A stretch of DNA of 64,000 nucleotides from the NCBI GenBank assembly GCA_900549405.1, contig URNZ01000002.1, positions 1-64,000 of the forward strand, written 5' to 3'. Made by a program: the position numbers and the translations under genes. The notes beneath the pieces were generated by a model. It was not told where the DNA came from, did not search any database, and saw nothing but the letters and a program-made list of their open reading frames with translations. Origin of the DNA: an uncultured Eubacteriales bacterium (GTDB taxonomy: Bacteria; Bacillota; Clostridia; Oscillospirales; Oscillospiraceae). This document shows, one piece after another, positions 9,223-18,260 of this stretch; position 1 is the stretch's first letter; each line of letters begins with the position of its first letter.

Positions 9223-9258
9223 GGCTGCCGTGATCTTCGCGGCAGCCCTTTCTGAATT
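9223..9258 (+). terminator. Uracil permease terminator
   Basis: GGCTGCC (9223-9229) pairs with GGCAGCC (9241-9247), followed by CTTTCTGAATTTTTC. Confidence 0.65.
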
Positions 9259-9303
9259 TTTCGGGACCCTATCAACCCCACGGCTGAAAACAAGGAGGAC
9301 ACC

Positions 9304-11984
9304 ATGACACAGTTCACAGGTCTGTCAGAGCGGGAGGCGGCCCTCTCCCGGGAGAAATACGGCAGCAACGCCATTCCAGAGTCGGAGCCCACCACCTTCT
9401 GGGCGGAGTTCAAGGCCACGTTCCAGGACCCCATGATCCGCATCCTGCTGGCGGTGGCCCTGTTGATGGTGGTCATGTGTCTGTTCGGCTATGCCGACGT
9501 ATATGAACCCGCCGGGACCATCCTGGCGGTGATCCTGGTGGCCATCGTCTCTGCCAAGACGGGGGTAGCCAGCGACACGAAATACCGCCAGCTGAAGGGC
9601 AGCGCTAAAAAAGACCGGTGCAAGGTCTACCGGGACGGCATCATCACCATTCTGGACGTGGACCAGGTGGTGGTGGGGGACAAGGTGCTGCTCCAGGCCG
9701 GGGATAAAATTCCCGCCGACGGCGTGCTGATCCACGGCAATGTGCGGGTGGACAACTCCGCCCTGAACGGCGAGGCGGAGGAGTGCCCCAAGACCGCCGC
9801 CCCCCAGGGGACTCGGCTGCCCGAGGACATCACCGGCGACGTGTTCGTGGACGAAAGCTCTCTGTTTCGCGGCGCGGTCCTCTTCGACGGGGAGGGCGTG
9901 CTGGACGTGCAGCGGGTGGGCGTGTCCACCATGATGGGCCGCATGGCCCAGGAGATGCAGGCCGACGAGCCGGACTCCCCCCTGAAGGTGAAGCTGGCCC
10001 GGCTGGCGGGCATGATCTCTAAATTCGGCTATATCGGCGCGGTGGTCATCGCCGCCATGTATCTGGGCCACTCGGTGCTGCTGGCGGGGGGCTTTGGCCC
10101 CTATCTGGCCCAGGGCCTGGTGCCCGTGCTGAAAAACGCGGTGGACGCCCTGTCTCTGGCGGTGGTCATCGTGGTGTGCGCCGTGCCCGAGGGGCTGCCC
10201 CTGATGATCTCTCTGGTGCTGATGCAGAACACCAGCAAGATGCTGGACCACAATGTGCTGGTGCGCAAGGCCGAGGGCATCGAGACGGCGGGCTCCCTGA
10301 ATATTCTGTTCAGCGATAAGACGGGCACCATCACCAAGGGGCGGCTGGAGGTGGTGGAGTTCTTCACCGCCGGGGGCATCACCATCCCCCTGGACGAGCT
10401 GGACCAGCACACCGCCACCAAGAGCCTGCTGGACCTGGCCATCGGCAAGAACAGCCAGTCCATGTTCGACGGCCAGGGCAATGTTGTCGGCGGCAACGCC
10501 ACAGATCAGGCTCTGATGAAGCTCATCGGGGCGGAGGTATACGGCGACTTAGAGCGCAGCTGCGCCGTCACCGCCAGCCAGAGCTTCAACTCCGCCAACA
10601 AGTTCAGCCAGGCCTATCTGGCCGACCTGGGCAAGACCTTCTATAAGGGTGCGCCGGAGCGGCTGCTGGCGAAAGCCCGACGCTATGTGAGCCTGGGGGG
10701 CGAGATCCGGGACATCGACCCCGAGGTGGTGGACCGGAAGATCGACGAGTTGGCCGCCCGGTCCATGCGGGTGCTGGCCCTAGGCTATTCCCAGCAGGAG
10801 ATGGTCCACGACAGATCAACCCGGACACGGTGATCATCGGCTTTGTGGCCATCCGGGACGATGTGCGGCCCGAGGCCCGGCAGGCCATCGCCTCCGTCCA
10901 GCGGGCGGGCATTCAGGTGGTGATGTTCACCGGAGACCGGCTGGAGACGGCGGCCTCCATCGCCCGGGACGCCGGGCTGCTGCAAAGCAACGACGATTTG
11001 GCCATCACCTCCGCCCAGCTGAACCGGCTCAGCGACGACGAGGTGAAAAAGATCGTCCCCCGCATCCGGGTCATCGCCCGGGCCCTGCCCACAGACAAGT
11101 CCCGCATGGTCCGCCTGTGCCAGGAGATGGGCCTGGTGGTGGGCATGACGGGGGACGGGGTGAACGACTCCCCCGCCCTGAAGCGGGCCGACGTGGGTTT
11201 TGCCATGGGCAGCGGCACCCAGGCGGCCAAAGAGGCGGGGAAGATCGTCATCCTGGACGACAACTTCAAGTCCATCCGGGACGCCATCTGGTATGGCCGC
11301 ACCATCTATCACAACATCCTGAAGTTCTGCAAGTTCCAGCTGACCATCAATCTCACCGCTGTGGTGGTCAGCGCCATCGCCCCCTTCTTCGGGGTGGACG
11401 AGCCGCTGCAGGTGACCCATCTGCTGTTTGTCAACCTGGTGATGGACGGCCTGGGGGTCATGATGCTGGGCAGCGAACCGGCCCAGAAGGCCTATATGCG
11501 GGAGAAGCCCCGCCGCCGGGACGAGAGCATCATCAGCCGCCCCATGGCCGCCCAGGTCGGGGCGGCTGGCCTGTGGCTGACCGTCCTCAGCTTCTTCTTC
11601 CTGAAGGCCTCCTGCCTGGACGGGCTGTTCCAGACCATGGAGCAGCGCCTCACCGCCTATTTCGTCCTGTTCATCTGGAGCGCCCTCTTTAACGGCTTTA
11701 ACGTGCGGGATGAGGGGGGACACATCTTCCGGGGTCTGAGCGAGAACCGGGGCTTTCTGCGGGTGTTCGCCATCATCGTGGCCGTTCAGGCGGTCATCGT
11801 CAACGCGGCGCTGGTGCCCGGCCTGGGCTGGCTGGGCCGGATGTTCCACTGCGTGCCCTTTGCCCCGGCGGGCTGGGCCGTGGTGATCGCCCTGGCCGCC
11901 GCCGTCATCCCCCTGGATCTGCTCCGCAAGGGCGTTCTGGCCCTGCTGCACCCCCAAAAGCAGGAGCCGGATGAGGAAATATGA
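9304..11984 (+). pseudogene. Calcium-type P-type ATPase, broken by one-base frameshift
   Basis: The reading continues across two frames and would encode about 893 residues of a type II (PMCA/SERCA-like) cation ATPase. The first frame (9304-10833) holds the cytoplasmic domains, PEGLP of span 4 (295-299) and phosphorylation motif DKTGT (Asp338). The second frame, entered near 10812, holds MTGDGVNDSPALK and the last spans. At 10808-10820 the frame shifts by one base: reading GAC-CAG-ATC instead of GAC-AG-ATC would restore EMVHDQINPDTVIIGFV. The actuator loop reads LNGEAEE rather than TGES. Either a real mutation or a sequence error could explain it. The start has AAGGAGGACACC. Confidence 0.85.
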
Positions 11985-12011
11985 AGATTTCATAAAATCC
12001 GCCGGGGGTCC

Positions 12012-12040
12012 TTGCGCCGGGGGAGAAAATGAGATAAAAT
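12012..12040 (+). promoter_or_regulatory. Promoter of the 12074 gene
   Basis: TTGCGC (12012-12017), 17-bp spacer, TAAAAT (12035-12040), about 33 bp before the ATG. Confidence 0.6.
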
Positions 12041-12073
12041 AGAAGCACGTTTAAGGATAAAGGAGGCTTCCCT

Positions 12074-12493
12074 ATGGGTTTCTTTGATAACATGAAGGAC
12101 CGCGCCGTGGACCTGGCTCAGGCGGGTGTGGCCCAGTCCAAGCGCCTGGCCGAGATCGCCAAGCTGAAGACCGCCAATCTGGGCGAGGAGGACACCATTA
12201 AGAAGGCTTACATCGAGCTGGGCAAGCTCTATTACGCCGAGAAGGGCGCATCCCCCGACGGGGCCTATGTGGCCGCCTGCGAGCGCATCGACGCCGCCCG
12301 CGCCGCCATCGAGACCAACAACGACCGCATTGCCGAGTTGAAGACCGCCGGCGACGCCGTCATCGTGGACGACGGCCCCATTGTGGACGGCCCCGTGGCC
12401 CAGCCCACCGAGGAGGCCACCCAGGCCGACTTTGCCGAGGAGGAGACCGCCGCCCCGAAGCAGCCGGAGGAGGCCCCCAAGACCGAGGAGTAA
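12074..12493 (+). CDS. Small coiled-coil protein with acidic tail, function unknown
   Basis: 139 residues. The N-terminal 95 residues are helical, with a KLKTANLGEEDTIKKAYIELGKLYY segment reminiscent of small Firmicutes proteins in which such a helix pair precedes a zinc ribbon. Here the zinc ribbon is absent and residues about 100-139 are a Glu/Ala/Pro-rich acidic tail. No signal peptide or membrane span is present. It has its own promoter, AAAGGAGG spaced 7 bp from the ATG, and a strong terminator, so it is monocistronic. No function can be assigned. Confidence 0.75.
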   Translation: MGFFDNMKDRAVDLAQAGVAQSKRLAEIAKLKTANLGEEDTIKKAYIELGKLYYAEKGASPDGAYVAACERIDAARAAIETNNDRIAELKTAGDAVIVDDGPIVDGPVAQPTEEATQADFAEEETAAPKQPEEAPKTEE

Positions 12494-12510
12494 ACCGAAC
12501 AGATCCTGTA

Positions 12511-12546
12511 ACGCCCGCCGCTGTGGTTTCAGCGGCGGGCGTTTTT
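12511..12546 (+). terminator. Terminator after the 12074 gene
   Basis: ACGCCCGCCGCT (12511-12522) pairs with AGCGGCGGGCGT (12531-12542), followed by TTTTT. Confidence 0.9.
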
Positions 12547-12575
12547 GCGCCCGGGACGGCCCGTCACATCTGTGC

Positions 12576-12604
12576 TTGAAAAGCGGGGGAACAGCGACTA
12601 TATG
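12576..12604 (+). promoter_or_regulatory. Possible promoter of the histidine kinase pseudogene
   Basis: TTGAAA (12576-12581), 17-bp spacer, TATATG (12599-12604), about 40 bp before the start. The -10 is only fair. Confidence 0.4.
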
Positions 12605-12645
12605 TAGACATACACGACACGTTTTTTGCAAGCAAGGAGAATGTG

Positions 12646-15256
12646 ATGTTGAGACAGGAATACCAGGATATCCGCGCCGCCCTGTCCGCCGTGGATGAGG
12701 TGCTGAAGAATATCTCCGCCCTGGACCAGGCCACGGACGAGAGGGAGCTGAACCGCGTCCTGCCCGCCCTGCTGGAGTCTATGGGCCGCTATGCCGCGGC
12801 GGACCGGGCCTATCTGTTCGGCTGGACGGACGAGAAGCGGCTGGCCCTGCACATGACCCACGAGTGGTGCGCCCCCGGGGTGCGGCCCACCATGGACGAG
12901 ATGCAGGACCTGCGCATGGCGGACATGCCCAACTGGGCCCCCAGGCTGCGCCGGGGGGAGGCCATCGTCTCTGACAACTGGGACGCAGAGCGGGAGCGGA
13001 CCCCGGAGGAGTTCCGCCTGTTCGACGGCCAGGACATCCACGCCCTGATGGTCATTCCCATTCTGGCCAACCAGACCCTCAGCGGCTACATCGGCTTTGA
13101 CAACCCGGACCAGAGCACCTCCGCCCTGTCTGTCCGCTTGCTCACCTCCATCGGCGGGCACCTGGGCAGTCTGCGGGAGAACCTGTGGATGATGGCCGAG
13201 CTGGAGGAGAAGCGCCGCACCTTACAGGAGAATTTCGACGCCCTCAGCCGGGAGAAGCACGTGCTGGACGCGCTGAACATCGACTATACCTCGGTGTACT
13301 ACTGCGACTTGGAGGCGGACACCATGCTGCCCATGAAGCAGGGGGCGGACACCAACGCCGCCGTGGCCGACAGCGAGCTGACCTCCGGCCACCAGAAGTA
13401 TTCCTTCCGCATCCGGTATTACTATGAAAACTTTGTGGTGCAGGAGTCGGCCCCAGACTTTTTGGAGAAGATGAGCGCGGACTATCTGCGGGCATATCTG
13501 AAGGAGAAGGACCGCTTTGCCTATCGCTTCCGCACCCACCCCAACCCCGCCGGACAGTAGTATTTCGAGGTGCAGGTGGTCCGCCTGCGGGACATGCCCG
13601 GCTTTAAGGCGGTGATGGGCTATCGCTACATCGACGACATCGTTCTGGAGCAGGAGCGCCAGCGCCAGCAGCTGGAGCAGGCCCTGTCCACCGCCACCAC
13701 CAACAGCGAGATCGTGGATTCCATCAGCAAGATCTATTGGCTGATCTACCGCATGGACCTGGTGTCCGGCATCTATGAGGAGGTGTCCGCCGGGCAGGAG
13801 ATGCACCGCCTCACCGGCAAGTGGGGCCGGACGGACCAGGTGTTTCAGGAGGTGCGGGAGACCATCGTCGCCCAGGAGCACCAGGAGCAGATGCGCCGCT
13901 TTTTGGACACCAGCACCCTGCCCCAGCGCCTGCGGGACACGGAGAGCGTGGCCATGGAGTATCACGCCGCCAGCGGCTCCTGGCACCTGGCCCGGTTCAT
14001 CGTGAAAAAGCGGGACAAGAGCGGCAGAGTGACCAGTGTGCTGTATGTGGTCCGGCAGATCGACAAGCAGAAACAGCAGGAACTGGAATACCGGGAGAAG
14101 CTGGTGGCCGCCGCCGAGGAGGCCCGCCGGGCCAACATGGCCAAAACGGACTTTCTCCGCCGCATGAGACACGACATCCCCCATCAACGGCATCCGGGGC
14201 GTGGTGTCCATGGCCGAGCACTTCCCCGACGATTTGGAGCGGCAGAAGGAGTGCCGGGACAAGGTGATGCAGGCCTCTGGCTTTCTGCTGGATTTAGTTA
14301 ACGACGTGCTGGATATGAACCGGCTGGAGTCGGGCACCATCGTGCTGGAGCACAAGCCCTTTGACCTGACGGAGCTGCTGGAGGAGACCTGCGGCATCAT
14401 TCAGATGCAGGGCCAGGCCCACCGACTGCGCTTTCAGGCCCAGCCCTGGGGCATTCAGCACCCCCATCTGCTGGGCAGCCCCCTCCACCTGCGCCAGGTG
14501 CTGCAAAACATCGGCGGGAACGCGGTGAAGTATAACCGGGACGGGGGCAGCATCACCATCCGCTGTGAGGAGACGGGCTGCGCCGACGGAAAGGCGTCCT
14601 TCCGCTTTGTGTGCGACGACACCGGGCGGGGCATGAGCCGGGAGTTTCAAAAGCACGCCTTCGAGCCCTTCGCCCAGGAGGAGTATGGCGCCCGGACCAG
14701 CTACACCGGCACCGGCCTGGGCCTGTCCATCGCCAAGCAGCTGGTGGAGAAGATGGGCGGCGATGTCCGCATCCAAAGCCAGCGGGACGTGGGCACCCGG
14801 GTGGAGATAGACCTGAGCTTTGACGTGGACCAAAGCTATGAGGCCGCGGCCCGGCAGACGGAGCAGGAGGAGCGCATCGACCTGACCGGGGTGCGGGTGC
14901 TGCTGGTGGAGGACAACGACCTGAACATGGAGTGCGCCCGGTTCACCCTGGAGCGGGTGGGCATGGAGGTCAAGGCGGTGGACGCCTTTGCCCAGTCCGA
15001 CCCGGGGCAGTTCGACCTGATCCTGATGGACGTGATGATGCCCGTGCTGGACGGTCTGGGGGCCACCAGGGCCATCCGGGCCATGGACCTGCCCGATGCC
15101 AGCGCCGTGCCCATCTTCGCCATGACGGCCAACGCCTTCCCCGAGGACATGGCCCTCAGCCGCCACGCGGGGATGAACGAGCACCTGTCCAAGCCCCTGC
15201 GGGAAAACGAACTGCTGAAGACCATCCGCCGGTATGTGAAATCAAGATCTTGCTGA
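12646..15256 (+). pseudogene. Hybrid sensor histidine kinase, broken twice
   Basis: Three reading segments together encode one protein of about 870 residues: GAF domain (about residues 15-180), a PAS-like middle, HisKA, an ATPase domain with GTGLGLSIAKQLVEKMGG, and a receiver with LLVEDN and LILMDVMMP. A TAG at 13558-13560 interrupts AGQ-stop-YFEVQVVRL (most simply GAG to TAG). Near 14175 the H-box reads MRHDIP then leaves frame. Five missing bases would restore a MxHDIRTPINGIRG-type motif with the frame used from 14201 onward. The ATG at 12646 follows AAGGAG. The gene cannot make an intact kinase. Such hybrids usually sense small molecules and phosphorylate their own receiver. Confidence 0.88.
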
Positions 15257-15288
15257 TTTTGCGACAAAAAACGGAAAATTAGCTTTTT

Positions 15289-15333
15289 CCGCCCAGCCAG
15301 AGACTGTCACAAGTCCCGGCTGGGCGGTTTTTT
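15289..15333 (+). terminator. Terminator after the histidine kinase pseudogene
   Basis: CCGCCCAGCC (15289-15298) pairs with GGCTGGGCGG (15318-15327), followed by TTTTTT. Confidence 0.88.
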
Positions 15334-15498
15334 GCTGCCCAGGCTGGAAGGAGAGGAAGGCCGGACCAGGGATAGCAGCTCAATACGGCGGGCCATAATG
15401 AGAGGGCGGACGGCGGAGAAAGCCGGGCGGCTCTCTTTTTATTTGCGACAAAAAAGACAGTCGGCCGGCAGCCGGTACGCAAGAAGGGGGGAGGGCGT

Positions 15499-16557
15499 TT
15501 GAAGAAAAAGCGGGAAAAGGGCTGGCGGACGGCCCTGGCGGGGATGGCCTGTCTGGCCATGCTGCTGGGGCTGACCGGGGAGCAATTCCGGGCCGGGGCG
15601 GCCTGGTCCCCGGGGCAGCAGGGCGGCGCGGTGAGCCGAAGGGTGGTGCCCCTGGGCCGTGCGGTGGGCATCAAGCTGTTTTCCGACGGGGTGCTGGTGG
15701 TGGGCCTGTCCGCCATCGAGACCGACCAGGGCAGCAAAAGCCCAGGCAAGGACTGCGGCCTGAAGCTGGGAGACGTGATCACCCACGTGGACGGGGACCA
15801 GGTGGACACCATCCAACAGGTGCAGACCCTGGTGGCCCGGCATAAGGACCAGCCCCTGACCATCCAGGCCATGCGGGGGGAGAAGCAGATGCAGCTGACC
15901 GCCGCGCCGGTGGCCAACCGCCAGGGGACCTATCAGTTGGGGGTGTGGCTGCGGGACTCTATGGCGGGCATCGGCACCATGACCTTTTGGGACCCGGACA
16001 CCGGCGTGTTCGCCGCCCTGGGCCACGGCATCAACGACGTGGACACTGCGGCGCTGATGCCGCTGGAGTCCGGGGGCATCATGGCGGCCACCGTGTCCGG
16101 GGTGGAGCGGGGCCGGGTCGGCGCGCCGGGGGAGCTCCACGGGGACTTTGACCTGACGGCGGACCTGGGCAGCCTGTATGCCAACACCAGCCAGGGGGTG
16201 TTCGGACGGACGGCCCAACCGCTCTCTGACCGGGCGGAGACGGTGGAGGTGGCCCGGGCGGACCAGGTCCGCACCGGCCCGGCCACCATCCTGTCCAACA
16301 TCCGGGGAGATCAGGTGGAGGAGTTCCAGGTGGAGATCACCCATGTCTCCCGGTCCGGGGACGGCACCCGGAACCTGATGCTGGAGGTGACCGACCCTAA
16401 GCTGCTCTCGGCCACCGGGGGGATCGTCCAGGGTATGTCCGGCTCCCCCATCCTCCAGGACGGACGGCTGGCCGGGGCGGTGACCCACGTCCTCATCGAC
16501 GACCCCACCCGGGGCTATGGCATTTTTGCCGAAAATATGTGCCGGGCGGCGGATTGA
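15499..16557 (+). CDS. spoIVB: SpoIVB peptidase
   Basis: 352-residue sporulation serine peptidase of family S55. In Bacillus it is secreted from the forespore into the intermembrane space, where it cleaves SpoIVFA and so triggers pro-sigma-K processing. An N-terminal membrane anchor (about 10-28) is followed by a PDZ domain (about 60-135) and the peptidase domain with ALGHGI (His) and GIVQGMSGSPI (Ser, about 314-317). It lies directly before spo0A, the conserved order in spore formers. The start is TTG at 15499 with GGGGGGAGGG upstream. A forespore sigma-G promoter would be expected but I could not identify one. Confidence 0.93.
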   Translation: MKKKREKGWRTALAGMACLAMLLGLTGEQFRAGAAWSPGQQGGAVSRRVVPLGRAVGIKLFSDGVLVVGLSAIETDQGSKSPGKDCGLKLGDVITHVDGDQVDTIQQVQTLVARHKDQPLTIQAMRGEKQMQLTAAPVANRQGTYQLGVWLRDSMAGIGTMTFWDPDTGVFAALGHGINDVDTAALMPLESGGIMAATVSGVERGRVGAPGELHGDFDLTADLGSLYANTSQGVFGRTAQPLSDRAETVEVARADQVRTGPATILSNIRGDQVEEFQVEITHVSRSGDGTRNLMLEVTDPKLLSATGGIVQGMSGSPILQDGRLAGAVTHVLIDDPTRGYGIFAENMCRAAD

Positions 16558-16572
16558 TGGGAAAGCGCGGAC

Positions 16573-16614
16573 GGGAAGGGGGTGAAAAACGCCCTCTTTC
16601 CGCCCCCGTTTTTT
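16573..16614 (+). terminator. Probable spoIVB terminator
   Basis: GGGAAGGGGG (16573-16582) can pair with CCCTCTTTCC (16592-16601) including two wobbles. A T6 run follows at about 16609-16614, slightly separated from the stem. Confidence 0.4.
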
Positions 16615-16719
16615 CAGCGATTTACAAGATAAGATAGCGTTCCCTGTAACCGTGAAAAATATCAGAACCAAGGATCAGAAGAAGAATGTTGTAAAATCGG
16701 GATAATATCGGAAAAAGCA

Positions 16720-16726
16720 TGTCGAA
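16720..16726 (+). promoter_or_regulatory. Spo0A box (TGTCGAA) upstream of spo0A
   Basis: A perfect TGTCGAA lies 39 bp upstream of the spo0A -35 element, a position suited to autoregulation by Spo0A. Confidence 0.5.
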
Positions 16727-16765
16727 ACCCCTGAAAAATATATGACAGAAAATGGAGAAAACCCC

Positions 16766-16794
16766 TTGCATAGGTTGTCTGAATATGGTAAATT
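16766..16794 (+). promoter_or_regulatory. spo0A promoter
   Basis: TTGCAT (16766-16771), 17-bp spacer, TAAATT (16789-16794). The predicted start is followed by a palindrome, GGTCA-GTCGAAA-TGACC (16801-16817), in the 5' leader. Confidence 0.65.
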
Positions 16795-16870
16795 ATAGTT
16801 GGTCAGTCGAAATGACCAGGGGTGACGCGAACCGGAGGAAAATTTTGTTTGGTAAAGGAGGAAGTGTCCT

Positions 16871-17629
16871 ATGGAGGGGATCAGACGGGTCTTGCTCGCA
16901 GACACGGGGGAAGAATTTCGGTTGGGATTTGCCGCGGCCGTGGAGAACGAGCCGGATATCCAAATCATAGGCCAAACAGGAGACGGGGAGGAGCTGCTGC
17001 GCCTGACGCAGAGCCTTCAGCCCGACGCGATCGTGATGGAGATGGTACTCACCAGCCTGGACGGGCTGGAGGTCCTGGACGAGCTGGCCAAGCTGGAGCA
17101 TCGGCCCAGGGTGGTCATCCTGTCCAGCTACATCCGGGGCAACGTGGCGGAGATCGCCGGGGCCAAGGGGGCGGACTATTATCTCACCAAGCCCTGCCGG
17201 GCCAGCACCGTGTGCGAGCGCATCCGCCAGGTGACCTCTGCCGCGGGCCTGGACCCGGAGGGGGAGGAGGACACCCTGAGCATGGAGACGCAGATCACCG
17301 CCATCATCCATGACGTGGGCGTGCCCGCCCACATCAAGGGCTATCAATACCTGCGGGAGGCCATTTTGATCGCGGTGGAGGACATCGACGTCATCAACGC
17401 CGTGACCAAGGTGCTCTATCCCGAGGTGGCCAAGCGCTTTGGCACCACCGCCAGCCGGGTGGAGCGGGCCATCCGCCACGCCATCGAGGTGGCCTGGGAC
17501 CGGGGCGATTTAGAAACGCTGCAAAAGTACTTTGGTTACACCGTCTCAAACGCGAAGGGGAAGCCGACCAACAGCGAATTCATCGCCATGATCGCCGACC
17601 GGCTGCAATTGCAGCGGAAGCGGGCTTAA
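16871..17629 (+). CDS. spo0A: Stage 0 sporulation protein A with Glu at the phosphosite
   Basis: 252-residue master regulator of sporulation: receiver domain (1-120), then a Spo0A DNA-binding domain (about 138-252) with the nearly invariant [38 protein letters not shown] and [18 protein letters not shown] blocks. Synteny with spoIVB marks it as the true ortholog. In the receiver the usual phosphoacceptor Asp (VLVLDIIMP in Bacillus) is Glu57 (AIVMEMVLT), and only one acidic residue (Asp11) remains of the N-terminal Asp pair. Lys in YYLTKP and Ser in VVILSS are kept. Glu may mimic phosphorylation, so control may not use a classical phosphorelay. AAAGGAGG precedes the ATG. Confidence 0.95.
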   Translation: MEGIRRVLLADTGEEFRLGFAAAVENEPDIQIIGQTGDGEELLRLTQSLQPDAIVMEMVLTSLDGLEVLDELAKLEHRPRVVILSSYIRGNVAEIAGAKGADYYLTKPCRASTVCERIRQVTSAAGLDPEGEEDTLSMETQITAIIHDVGVPAHIKGYQYLREAILIAVEDIDVINAVTKVLYPEVAKRFGTTASRVERAIRHAIEVAWDRGDLETLQKYFGYTVSNAKGKPTNSEFIAMIADRLQLQRKRA

Positions 17630-17630
17630 C

Positions 17631-17659
17631 TTGAGCTTTTTCCCTGCTTGTGGTATACT
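17631..17659 (+). promoter_or_regulatory. Promoter of the TSCPD gene
   Basis: TTGAGC (17631-17636), 17-bp spacer, TATACT (17654-17659), starting right after the spo0A stop. Confidence 0.65.
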
Positions 17660-17701
17660 GTCGAAAACGGCACGTGCCGCAAGATCGTGAGGAGAAAGCA
17701 A

Positions 17702-17947
17702 ATGACGTTTGACTATATTCCCAAGGGCGTGTGCGCCCGTAAATTCACCATCCAGGTGGAGGACGGCGTGATCCGGTCGGTGAAGGCCGAGGGGGGCTGC
17801 AACGGAAATCTTCAGGGCGTGGCCGCCCTGCTGCGGGGCATGACCCCGGAGGAGGCGGTGCAGCGCATGGAGGGCATCCGCTGCGGCATGAAGAAGACCT
17901 CCTGTCCCGACCAGATCGCCCAGGCCCTGAAGGGTGTTATAACGTAA
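17702..17947 (+). CDS. TSCPD-domain protein (TIGR03905-like)
   Basis: 81-residue protein matching the small TSCPD family: GVCARKFTIQVEDG..., GGCNGNLQGVAALLRGM, IRCGMKKTSCPDQIAQAL. The TSCPD motif also occurs at the C-terminus of some ribonucleotide reductases and in other redox proteins. The stand-alone form has no proven function. Four Cys, two of them in CGMKKTSC, may bind a metal. ATG at 17702 follows GTGAGGAG. A promoter lies directly upstream and a strong terminator downstream. Confidence 0.85.
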   Translation: MTFDYIPKGVCARKFTIQVEDGVIRSVKAEGGCNGNLQGVAALLRGMTPEEAVQRMEGIRCGMKKTSCPDQIAQALKGVIT

Positions 17948-17960
17948 ACGGTCAATGAAA

Positions 17961-17989
17961 ACCTCCGGCAGACGGCCGGAGGTTTTTTT
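17961..17989 (+). terminator. Terminator after the TSCPD gene
   Basis: ACCTCCGG (17961-17968) pairs with CCGGAGGT (17976-17983), and a T7 run ends at 17989. The 190 bp that follow (to 18180) are AT-rich and show no gene or clear motif. Confidence 0.9.
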
Positions 17990-18180
17990 AGACCCCATTC
18001 GACTTTCTGCACCAACAGCTGCATACAGCTTGGGCACAATGACCAGGAAAAATCAGGTAATAAAAGTGGAGAAACAAGAAGGATAGACGAAAAATTTAGT
18101 TTTTTATCACGAAAAATCAACAAACGAAAGTTGAAAAATCGGCCCGTGTGTAAAGAAGCAATAAAACCCGAAAAAAGCCA

Positions 18181-18209
18181 TTGCCTTTTTGGCGAAAATG
18201 TAGTACAAT
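18181..18209 (+). promoter_or_regulatory. Promoter of the TAXI-TRAP operon
   Basis: TTGCCT (18181-18186), 17-bp spacer, TACAAT (18204-18209), about 50 bp before the start codon. Confidence 0.7.
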
Positions 18210-18260
18210 CATGTTGCAAGAAATCCTGCTTCAAAACAAGATGAATTGGAGGAACTCAAT

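Noticed and set aside
10805..10840. Programmed ribosomal frameshift in the P-type ATPase.
   Set aside because: No slippery heptamer, no following stem-loop of note, and P-type ATPases of this type are not known to use recoding. A plain one-base deletion explains it.
12074..12493. Assignment of the 12074 protein as a zinc-ribbon protein.
   Set aside because: The helical N-terminus is similar, but no CxxC pairs exist in the protein.
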